Source of the DNA: CAIWHR01 sp963813415
GTDB lineage: Bacteria; Pseudomonadota; Gammaproteobacteria; Burkholderiales; Casimicrobiaceae
Reading direction: 5' to 3'
Length of the DNA: 64,000 nt
Assembly (NCBI GenBank): GCA_963813415.1
Contig: CAWEYW010000007.1
Coordinates: 186,001 to 250,000 of the forward strand
The notes under the pieces are model-generated. The model worked only from the letters and a program-made list of their open reading frames with translations, was not told the origin of the DNA and searched no databases. The stretch's first letter is position 1. Every line of letters starts with the position of its first letter. Below are positions 8,219-15,674 of this stretch, piece by piece. Both the position numbers and the translations under genes were made by a program.

Positions 8219-8925
8219 CGCCTCCGGCGCGGCAGTTCGAAGTTGGCGCGGTGGCGCTCGATCTCGACGGCACGCTGCTCGACACGGTGCACGACCTCGC
8301 CGCGTCGGTGAACGCGCTCCTCCTCGAATGGGGTCAGAGCACATTACCGACCGCGCGCGTCCAAGCCATGGTCGGCAAGGGCATGGGCAATCTCGTGCGC
8401 CGCGCCCTGGCCGAATCGCGGCAGGTTCCGCCCGAAGCGATCGGCGAGGAGGAAGCCCGCGCGGCACTCGCCGGCTATCAGCTCCATTACCACGCGATCC
8501 TCGGCCGCCACACGCGCATTTTCGTGGGTGTGCGCGAGGGACTCGGGCGCCTTGCCGCGATGGGCCTCCCGCTGGCGGTGGTGACCAACAAGGCCAGCCG
8601 TTTCGTGCGCCCCCACCTCGTCCAGTCGGGCATCGAGCGTTATTTCCGGATCGTGATCGGCGCCGACGACCTGCCGACGAAAAAGCCGCATCCGGGCCCG
8701 CTGCTGCACGTGGCCGCCGCATTCGGCGTCGCGCCCCGGCACCTGCTCATGGTCGGCGATTCGGTCAACGACGCGCAGGCTGCGCGCGCCGCCGGCTGCC
8801 CGGTGCTGATGGTGCCGTACGGATACAACGAGGGCGAGCCGGTGCAAACGGTCGACGCCGATGGTATAGTTCCTTCGCTGGTGGCGGTCGCCGATTGCAT
8901 CCGTCCCATGCCCACCTCCCGATGA
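8215..8925 (+). CDS. gph: Phosphoglycolate phosphatase (HAD family)
   Basis: Hydrolyses 2-phosphoglycolate formed by DNA repair or by RuBisCO oxygenation. 236 residues with the four HAD motifs: LDLDGTLLDT (nucleophile aspartate), VTNKAS, the lysine of KPHPGPLL, and MVGDSVNDAQAA. ATGA overlap with rpe. A plausible promoter for the trp operon lies inside its last 90 bases. In many betaproteobacteria rpe-gph is directly followed by trpE, as here. Confidence 0.93.
   Translation: MTPPARQFEVGAVALDLDGTLLDTVHDLAASVNALLLEWGQSTLPTARVQAMVGKGMGNLVRRALAESRQVPPEAIGEEEARAALAGYQLHYHAILGRHTRIFVGVREGLGRLAAMGLPLAVVTNKASRFVRPHLVQSGIERYFRIVIGADDLPTKKPHPGPLLHVAAAFGVAPRHLLMVGDSVNDAQAARAAGCPVLMVPYGYNEGEPVQTVDADGIVPSLVAVADCIRPMPTSR
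8842..8870 (+). promoter_or_regulatory. Candidate trp operon promoter
   Basis: GTGCAA (8842-8847), a 17-base spacer and TATAGT (8865-8870) resemble a sigma-70 promoter with a good -10 and a weak -35. Located within the 3' end of gph, it would start transcription about 85 bases before the trpL start codon. Inferred from sequence match only. Confidence 0.35.
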
Positions 8926-8963
8926 GCCTCGACCTCACCTTCCGCAACGAAACCATCGCTGCC

Positions 8964-9008
8964 ATGCAGTGGTGGCGGGCGAACGACTGGCGCCGCTGGC
9001 GCTCCTGA
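8964..9008 (+). CDS. trpL: trp operon leader peptide
   Basis: A 14-codon frame encoding MQWWRANDWRRWRS, with four Trp codons (two adjacent) and four Arg. It ends 78 bases before trpE. Such Trp density is what ribosome-stalling attenuator peptides of trp operons look like, so low charged tRNA-Trp would pause the ribosome here. Downstream, GCGCC (9021-9025) can pair with GGCGC (9041-9045), but no U-tract follows, so the exact switch (transcription terminator or masking of the trpE start) is not clear. The upstream sequence lacks a strong ribosome site. Confidence 0.75.
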   Translation: MQWWRANDWRRWRS

Positions 9009-9020
9009 CCGTTCGCGCGC

Positions 9021-9045
9021 GCGCCCCGCGCAAGCACGGCGGCGC
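9021..9045 (+). promoter_or_regulatory. Possible attenuator hairpin of the trp leader
   Basis: GCGCC and GGCGC can form the outer stem, and CCG and CGG an inner extension with one bulged C. The Trp codons and the GC-rich segment just after the leader stop offer competing pairings. No T-run follows, so it is not a standard intrinsic terminator. Confidence 0.35.
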
Positions 9046-9086
9046 AATGCAGCATCCGTTGCAACGTTCGTCGAAGTGAGGTTCCC

Positions 9087-10562
9087 TTGACTGAAGCCGA
9101 ATTCCGCGCGCTCGCGGCACAGGGCTACAACCGCATCCCGCTCGTGCTCGAGTCCTTCGCGGACCTCGACACGCCGCTGTCGCTCTACCTCAAGCTGGCC
9201 AACGGACCGATGAGCTATCTGCTCGAATCGGTCGTCGGCGGCGAGCGGTTCGGGCGCTATTCGTTCATCGGGCTGCCCGCCAACGTGCGCATCCGTGCGC
9301 GCGGCACCGAGATCGAGGTGCGTGACCCCAGGCAGGTGCTGGAGCATCATCACGGCGACCCGCTGGCGTTCGTGGAAACGTTCATGCGCCGCTACCGTGC
9401 GGCACCGTGGCCGGGACTCCCGCGCTTCTGCGGCGGCCTCGCCGGGCTCTTCGGTTACGACATCGTCCGCAACATCGAACCGCGACTCGCAGCCGGGGCG
9501 CGCGATGGCGACGAGCCGATCGACCGGCTGCCCGATCTGCTGCTCCTGCTCACCGAGGAGCTCGCGGTCGTCGACAATCTCGCCGGCAAGATCTCCCTCA
9601 TCGTCTATGCCGATCCGGCCGAGCGCGACGCGTATGCACGGGCGCAGACGCGACTCCATGAGTTGCGCAGCCGGCTGCGAGCGCCGGTGGCCGTGCCGCT
9701 GCAGCCCGCGACCCACGTCACGGAGGCGCAGAGCAGCATGGGACAGGCCGCGTTCGAGCAGGCCGTCACGCGTGCGAAGGAGTACATCGCCGCCGGCGAC
9801 GTCATGCAGGTGGTGCTTTCGCAGCGCCTGTCGCGGCCCTTCGAGGAGTCGCCGCTATCGCTGTATCGCGCCCTGCGCTCGCTCAACCCTTCGCCGTACA
9901 TGTTCTATTACGATTTCGGCGACTTCCATGTGGTCGGTGCGTCGCCGGAGATCCTCGTGCGCAAGGAAGGCGCGACCGTCACGCTGCGGCCGATCGCCGG
10001 CACGCGGCCGCGCGGGGCGACGCGCGATGCCGACGAGCGCCACGCCGCCGAGTTGCTCGCCGATCCCAAGGAGATCGCCGAGCACGTGATGCTGGTGGAC
10101 CTCGGCCGCAACGACGTCGGTCGCGTGGCGCAGATCGGCAGCGTGAGCGTCACCGATCGCATGGTGGTCGAGCGCTACTCGCACGTGATGCACATCGTGT
10201 CGAACGTCGAAGGACGCCTGCGTCCCGGCCTGTCGGCACTCGACGTGCTGCGGGCCGCCTTCCCCGCGGGCACGGTGAGCGGCGCGCCCAAGGTGCGGGC
10301 CATGGAGATCATCGACGAGCTCGAGACCAGCCGGCGCGCGGTATACGCCGGGGCGGTCGGTTACCTGAGCTTCCAGGACGACCTCGACACCGCCATTGCG
10401 ATCCGCACGGCCGTCATCGCCGACAAGACGCTCTACGTGCAGGCGGGCGCGGGCATCGTGCACGATTCCGTGCCTGCGTCCGAGTGGCAGGAGACCCTGA
10501 ACAAGGCGCGTGCGGTCCTGCGCGCCGCGGACATGGTCCAGCGCGGCCTCGATCTCACATGA
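9087..10562 (+). CDS. trpE: Anthranilate synthase component I
   Basis: Converts chorismate plus ammonia (from TrpG) to anthranilate, the first step of tryptophan synthesis. 491 residues from a TTG start preceded by GTGAGG. The feedback-site motif LLES is present in SYLLESVVGGE near residue 40. Chorismate-binding motifs: PIAGTRPRGA, HVMLVDLGRND, GAPKVRAMEIIDELE and VQAGAGIVHDSVP. Its stop overlaps the nhaA start (ATGA at 10559-10562). Likely regulated by the leader peptide upstream. Confidence 0.96.
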   Translation: MTEAEFRALAAQGYNRIPLVLESFADLDTPLSLYLKLANGPMSYLLESVVGGERFGRYSFIGLPANVRIRARGTEIEVRDPRQVLEHHHGDPLAFVETFMRRYRAAPWPGLPRFCGGLAGLFGYDIVRNIEPRLAAGARDGDEPIDRLPDLLLLLTEELAVVDNLAGKISLIVYADPAERDAYARAQTRLHELRSRLRAPVAVPLQPATHVTEAQSSMGQAAFEQAVTRAKEYIAAGDVMQVVLSQRLSRPFEESPLSLYRALRSLNPSPYMFYYDFGDFHVVGASPEILVRKEGATVTLRPIAGTRPRGATRDADERHAAELLADPKEIAEHVMLVDLGRNDVGRVAQIGSVSVTDRMVVERYSHVMHIVSNVEGRLRPGLSALDVLRAAFPAGTVSGAPKVRAMEIIDELETSRRAVYAGAVGYLSFQDDLDTAIAIRTAVIADKTLYVQAGAGIVHDSVPASEWQETLNKARAVLRAADMVQRGLDLT

Positions 10563-11809
10563 GCACGCCCGGGACCGACGGCGACGCTGGCATGGCCCCG
10601 CTGCGGGTCGTGCAATCGGCGATCCAGCGATTCCTGCAGCTCGAGTCGGCGGGCGGGATCCTGCTCGTCGGCGCGACGGTCCTTGCCACGCTGGTGATGA
10701 ATTCGCCTCTGGCGGGCGCGTACGCAGCGTTCCTGCAGGTGCCCGTGACCGTGCAGTTTGGCGAACTTGGCGTCGCCAAGCCGTTGCTGCTCTGGATCAA
10801 CGACGGCCTCATGGCGATCTTCTTCTTCCTGGTCGGGCTGGAGCTCAAGCGCGAGCTGCTCGAAGGCGAGCTCTCGACGCGCGGCCAGGTGCTGTTGCCG
10901 GCGGCGGCAGCCATCGGCGGCATGGCCGTGCCGGCAGCGGTGTACGCGCTGCTCAACGCCGGCGATCCCGTGGCGATCACCGGCTGGGCCATTCCCGCGG
11001 CGACGGACATCGCGTTCGCGGTGGGCGTGCTCACGCTCCTCGGCAGCCGCGTCCCGGCCTCGCTGAAGATCTTCCTGCTCGCGCTCGCAATCATCGACGA
11101 CCTCGGGGCGATCATCATCATCGCGCTGTTCTACACGAGCAAGCTGTCGACACTGGCTTTGCTCGTTGCGGCGGTCGCGATGGTCGTGCTGCTCGCGTTC
11201 AACGTAGGGCGCGTGATGCGCCCGACGGCGTATTACATCGTCGGTATTGCGCTGTGGCTGGCGGTGCTCAAATCGGGCGTGCACGCCACGCTCGCGGGAG
11301 TGCTGTGCGCGGCATTCGTGCCGCTCAAGCCCCGCCGCGCGTCCGAGCCGTCGCCGTTGCGCACGCTGGAGGAAAGCCTGCACCCGTGGGTCGCCTATGC
11401 GATCCTGCCGCTGTTCGCGTTCGCCAATGCCGGGATCGACTTCTCAGGGGTGTCGCCGGGCGATCTGATCGAGCGCGTGCCGCTCGGCATCGCCGCGGGC
11501 CTCTTCATCGGCAAGCAGGTCGGCGTGTTCCTGACGGTGCTCGTGCTGGTGAAGCTGGGGCTTGCGAGCAGGCCGGAAGGCGCCCGCTGGTCGCACATCT
11601 ACGGCGTTGCGGTGCTCTGCGGGATCGGCTTCACCATGAGTCTTTTCATCGGTTCGCTCGCCGTCGAAACGCAGGGCGACCGGTACCAGGCGAGCGTGCG
11701 TATTGGCGTCATCGCGGGCTCGATGGTCTCCGCGCTCGTGGGTTATCTGTTCCTGCGCTACGTGGCTCCCCCGGCGATGGCCAGTGCCCGATCCACCGCG
11801 GAGGCGTGA
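10559..11809 (+). CDS. nhaA: Na+/H+ antiporter NhaA
   Basis: Inner-membrane electrogenic antiporter that expels Na+ in exchange for protons. 416 residues, about 11-12 hydrophobic segments. The key aspartates are visible: ATDIAFAVGVL (the D133 region of E. coli) and LALAIIDDLGAI (the D163/D164 pair). HPWVAYAILPLFAFANAG and GFTMSLFIGSLA are further family marks. Translationally coupled to trpE by ATGA and followed within one base by trpG, so it is co-transcribed with tryptophan genes, an unusual place for it. Start ATG 10559; longer in-frame upstream codons lie inside trpE. Confidence 0.95.
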   Translation: MSTPGTDGDAGMAPLRVVQSAIQRFLQLESAGGILLVGATVLATLVMNSPLAGAYAAFLQVPVTVQFGELGVAKPLLLWINDGLMAIFFFLVGLELKRELLEGELSTRGQVLLPAAAAIGGMAVPAAVYALLNAGDPVAITGWAIPAATDIAFAVGVLTLLGSRVPASLKIFLLALAIIDDLGAIIIIALFYTSKLSTLALLVAAVAMVVLLAFNVGRVMRPTAYYIVGIALWLAVLKSGVHATLAGVLCAAFVPLKPRRASEPSPLRTLEESLHPWVAYAILPLFAFANAGIDFSGVSPGDLIERVPLGIAAGLFIGKQVGVFLTVLVLVKLGLASRPEGARWSHIYGVAVLCGIGFTMSLFIGSLAVETQGDRYQASVRIGVIAGSMVSALVGYLFLRYVAPPAMASARSTAEA

Positions 11810-11810
11810 C

Positions 11811-12413
<603 letters not shown>

Positions 12414-12439
12414 CCACAGCCCCCGCCAGAGAGGACGAC

Positions 12440-13471
12440 ATGCCCATCACCATGCAGGAAGCCTTGCAGCGCACGATCGAGCACCGGGAGATTTTCCATG
12501 ACGAGATGCTCTCCCTCATGCGGCGAATCATGAGCGGGGAAGCGACCCCGGTCATGATCGCGGCCCTCACCGTCGGCCTGCGCGTCAAGAAGGAGACCGT
12601 GGGCGAGATCGCCGCCGCCGCCCAGGTCATGCGCGAATTCGCGACCCGGGTCGAAGTGCCGGATCACGAGCACCTCGTCGACATCGTCGGCACGGGCGGG
12701 GATTCGGCGCACACGTTCAACATCTCGACGGCTTCGATGTTCGTCGCCGCCGCCGCCGGCGCGCGCGTGGCGAAGCACGGGGGACGTTCCGTGTCGTCGA
12801 AATCGGGAAGCGCCGACGTGCTCGAGGCGCTCGGCGCGAATATCACCCTCAAGCCCGAGCAGGTAGCGACCTGCATCGCCGAGACGGGCATCGGTTTCAT
12901 GTTCGCGCCCAACCATCACACGGCGATGAAGCACGCTGCGCCGGTGCGCCGCGAGCTCGGCATTCGCACGATCTTCAATATCCTCGGTCCGCTCACCAAC
13001 CCTGCGGGCGCGCCGAACCAGTTGCTCGGCGTGTTCCATCCGGATCTGGTCGGCATCCAGGTGCGGGTGCTGCAGCGGCTCGGCAGCCGTCACGTGCTCG
13101 TGGTGTATGGCAAGGACGGCATGGACGAGGTGTCGCTCGGCGCGGCGACGATGGTCGGCGAGCTCAAGGACGGCGAGGTGCGCGAGTACGAGATCCATCC
13201 CGAGGATTTCGGTCTGCGCATGATCAGCAATCGCGGCCTCAAGGTCGCCGACGCGATCGAGTCGAAGGACATGGTGCTCGAAGCGCTGTCCGCGCTGGAG
13301 GGCACGCCGCGCGAGATCGTCGTACTGAATGCGGGCGTAGCGCTGTATACCGCCGACGTGGCGGGCTCCATTGCGGAAGGCATCGAGCTGGCGCGCGAGG
13401 CGGTTGCGAGCGGTCGTGCGCGCCGGAAGCTCGATCAGTTCGTCGAGACCACCCGCAAGCTCGGCGGGTGA
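12440..13471 (+). CDS. trpD: Anthranilate phosphoribosyltransferase
   Basis: Joins anthranilate to PRPP in the second step of tryptophan synthesis. 343 residues. PRPP and magnesium motifs: DIVGTGGDSAHTFNIST, KHGGRSVSSKSGSADVLEALG, FMFAPNHHTAMKH, and the metal-site KDGMDEVSLGA. ATG 12440 is preceded by GAGAGGAC. The frame stays open upstream inside trpG, which is a shadow. trpC begins 49 bases after the stop. Confidence 0.97.
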   Translation: MPITMQEALQRTIEHREIFHDEMLSLMRRIMSGEATPVMIAALTVGLRVKKETVGEIAAAAQVMREFATRVEVPDHEHLVDIVGTGGDSAHTFNISTASMFVAAAAGARVAKHGGRSVSSKSGSADVLEALGANITLKPEQVATCIAETGIGFMFAPNHHTAMKHAAPVRRELGIRTIFNILGPLTNPAGAPNQLLGVFHPDLVGIQVRVLQRLGSRHVLVVYGKDGMDEVSLGAATMVGELKDGEVREYEIHPEDFGLRMISNRGLKVADAIESKDMVLEALSALEGTPREIVVLNAGVALYTADVAGSIAEGIELAREAVASGRARRKLDQFVETTRKLGG

Positions 13472-13520
13472 TGGACCCACGCGTCCCGCCCCTCCCGGCA
13501 TCTTCGCGCTTCCGCCCTTC

Positions 13521-14315
13521 ATGAGCGACATCCTGAGCCGCATCCTGGCGACCAAGGCGGAGGAGATCGCCGCCGCGCGCACGCAACGGCCGTTCGCGGC
13601 GCTCGATGCCGCCGCGCGTGCGCGCAACGACCTGCGCGACTTCCACGGCGCGCTGCGCCGCAAGATTGCCGCTGGCAAGGCGGCCGTCATCGCCGAGGTG
13701 AAGAAGGCGAGTCCCAGCAAGGGCCTGTTGCGGCCCGATTTCGATCCCGCCGCGATCGCCAGGAGCTACGCGGAAGGCGGCGCTGCGTGCCTCTCCGTGC
13801 TCACCGACCGGCAATATTTCCAGGGCGCGCCTGAGTATCTGGACATGGCGCGCGCGGCGAGCGGCCTTCCTGCGCTGCGCAAGGACTTCATCGTCGACGC
13901 GTACCAGGTCGCCGAAGCGCGAGCGATGGGTGCCGACGCCGTGCTGCTCATCGTCGCCGCACTGGACGACGCCACACTGCGAGCGCTCGAGGATGCGGCC
14001 GAAAGCTATGGCCTCGCCGTGCTGGTCGAGGTGCACGATGCACCCGAGCTCGAGCGCGCGCTCGCGCTGCGCACGCCGCTGATCGGCATCAACAACCGCG
14101 ACCTGCGCACCTTCGAGGTCCGCCTCGAGACCACCCTCGATCTCCTGCCGCGCATACCGGCCGATCGCCTCGTCATCACCGAAAGCGGCATTCACGTCGC
14201 GGCCGACGTCGCGCGCATGCGTGCCCAGGGCGTCGAGGCGTTCCTCGTGGGCGAGGCGTTCATGCGCGCACCCGATCCCGGCGCGGCGTTGCGCGCGATC
14301 TTTGCGCCCGGCTGA
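13521..14315 (+). CDS. trpC: Indole-3-glycerol phosphate synthase
   Basis: Ring closure of CdRP to indole-3-glycerol phosphate. 264 residues, TIM barrel. Active-site motifs: AEVKKASPSKG, LPALRKDFIVDAYQV, IGINNRDLRTFEV and ITESGIHVAADV. ATG 13521 fits the conserved N-terminus (MSDILSRILATKAEEI). It is the last recognisable gene of the trp cluster here; trpF, trpB and trpA are not in the window, as is usual when they lie with truA elsewhere in betaproteobacteria. No clear terminator follows. Confidence 0.96.
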   Translation: MSDILSRILATKAEEIAAARTQRPFAALDAAARARNDLRDFHGALRRKIAAGKAAVIAEVKKASPSKGLLRPDFDPAAIARSYAEGGAACLSVLTDRQYFQGAPEYLDMARAASGLPALRKDFIVDAYQVAEARAMGADAVLLIVAALDDATLRALEDAAESYGLAVLVEVHDAPELERALALRTPLIGINNRDLRTFEVRLETTLDLLPRIPADRLVITESGIHVAADVARMRAQGVEAFLVGEAFMRAPDPGAALRAIFAPG

Positions 14316-14509
14316 CACCCGCCCTGCCCAAGAGCACGGAAGGCTGCATCGGTGTGCGGCTTGCGGCGCTGCCGCGTTGGGGCGCACGCCCACCGTTTGG
14401 CACCATTCCTCGAATCGGAAACGGATCGGTAACGTCCCGGCGCGTAGCTTGGCACCTCACGCGGCGAGCCTCGAAATCGATCGAAGGCACCCCGCGCGCG
14501 GAGGTGGCC

Positions 14510-14899
14510 ATGAGGATGCACCAACTGCTTTGGCTTGCCGGGCTGGCAGTGATCGCCGGCCCCCTGCATGCGGATAGCTGTGCGGGCGGCTTCGGTCGGG
14601 GGATGGATATCACCGGCAACGAGTGCAACGACCCGATGCCGGTCGCCGACGCTGACGGCGTGGCGCGCACCCCGACCAGTGCGAACATGGCGACGCAACC
14701 CGCGAGGACGGTCGCTGGACCGGCCGCCCTCGTCAAGACCGTCGCGATATCCCACGGCGCTGCGACTGCGCAAGGCAAAGGAGTTGCCACTTCACGCGTT
14801 CCCGTGAAGGCGCACGCCATGCTGGCGGCCGGCGCAGGACTCGAAAACGTCGCCGTGCCACGCGCTCCGGTGCAGCGCTCGGCAGGCGTAGCGCCATGA
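14510..14899 (+). CDS. Hypothetical exported protein
   Basis: 129 residues from ATG 14510 behind GAGGTGG. The N-terminus has a clear cleavable signal peptide (LLWLAGLAVIAGPLHA, cut before DSCAGG). The mature part has two cysteines near its N-terminus (positions 24 and 39 or so) and is otherwise rich in Ala, Val, Thr and Pro with no visible fold. It overlaps the next gene by ATGA at 14896-14899. I do not recognise a family. A 194-base gap separates it from trpC and probably holds its promoter. Confidence 0.65.
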   Translation: MRMHQLLWLAGLAVIAGPLHADSCAGGFGRGMDITGNECNDPMPVADADGVARTPTSANMATQPARTVAGPAALVKTVAISHGAATAQGKGVATSRVPVKAHAMLAAGAGLENVAVPRAPVQRSAGVAP

Positions 14900-15219
14900 A
14901 GTGGGCGTACGCGGCAGTGATCGCTGCCTGCGGACCGCTGGCTGCGCCAGCCGGGGCGACCGAGGTGGAGGCGGCGTACCAGCGTGCACTGCTCGAATAC
15001 GAATGCGGCCATTACGCCCGCTCCATCGAGCATTTCCGGTTGGCGGCCGAGCTGGGTGACGCGCGCTCACCGGGCGTGCTGGCGTTGATGTACCGGATGG
15101 GCGAGCGGCTTTACGGCGATCAGGTCCGTGCGGACGAAGCCGAAGCGGACCGGTGGACGGCGGTTGCGGTGGATCGCTACCGCGCCGGGCGCCTGACGGG
15201 CCCCGCGCAGCGGCAGTGA
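14896..15219 (+). CDS. Exported protein with Sel1/TPR-like helical repeat
   Basis: 107 residues with a signal peptide (VIAACGPLAAPAGA) and a mature part resembling one or two Sel1/TPR helices: ALLEYECGHYARSIEHFRLAAELGDARSPGVLALMY. Such repeats usually mediate protein-protein contact in the periplasm. Coupled by ATGA to the preceding exported protein and followed by a strong terminator at 15280, so the two form a short transcription unit. Partner and function unknown. Confidence 0.72.
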   Translation: MKWAYAAVIAACGPLAAPAGATEVEAAYQRALLEYECGHYARSIEHFRLAAELGDARSPGVLALMYRMGERLYGDQVRADEAEADRWTAVAVDRYRAGRLTGPAQRQ

Positions 15220-15279
15220 CAATCAGCAGCATCCGTTGACGCGATGCGTCCGCGCATGCCGCCCCGATTCGATTCCTCC

Positions 15280-15315
15280 ACCCGGCGCCGCCTTCTGTCG
15301 GGGGCGCCGGGTTTA
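15280..15315 (+). terminator. Intrinsic terminator after the exported-protein pair
   Basis: ACCCGGCGCC (15280-15289) pairs perfectly with GGCGCCGGGT (15303-15312), followed by TTATTTAT. A 10-bp GC-rich stem and a T-rich tail make this a convincing Rho-independent terminator. Confidence 0.85.
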
Positions 15316-15345
15316 TTTATGCTTGTCACGTAGGGAGGCCGGCAA

Positions 15346-15666
15346 ATGCAAAGCTCCGAGCGCGCAAGGCTGGTCCGCAGCATGTCCGGGCCGCTTTCGG
15401 CGGGCCGCGGGACGCTGCTGTCCTGCGCCGTCGGTCTCGCTGTGCTGGTGATGGTGCTCGTGCTGGGGCCGCAGGACGAGGAGGCCCCGGGGACGCGCAC
15501 GCAGATCGCCGCAGCGTCGCGACCGTTTCTCAATACGCCGATCCGGCAGGAGGCGCATCGCCGCCAGGTCATGGCGGAGCGACGCGCGACCTACCGGGCC
15601 GGCAGTGCACCCATTGAACCTGCGGCAGCCGCCATTGCCGGTGGGTCGCCGGGAGCCGCGCGATAG
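15346..15666 (+). CDS. Hypothetical single-pass membrane protein
   Basis: 106 residues. GGGAGG lies seven bases before the ATG. One strong hydrophobic helix (LSCAVGLAVLVMVLVLG, about residues 25-41) follows a basic N-terminus, then an acidic turn and an Arg-rich region (RQEAHRRQVMAERR). It lies between a terminator and the 3' end of the oppositely transcribed large regulator. No family recognised. Confidence 0.6.
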   Translation: MQSSERARLVRSMSGPLSAGRGTLLSCAVGLAVLVMVLVLGPQDEEAPGTRTQIAAASRPFLNTPIRQEAHRRQVMAERRATYRAGSAPIEPAAAAIAGGSPGAAR

Positions 15667-15674
15667 CGTGGTCC

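Noticed and set aside
13471..13520. ATG at 13471 overlapping the trpD stop as the trpC start
   Set aside because: It is in a different frame from trpC; the conserved N-terminus begins at 13521.
14395..14460. Two TGGCACC sequences as sigma-54 promoters before the exported-protein gene
   Set aside because: The GC element is not found at the required 10-base distance from GG in either case.
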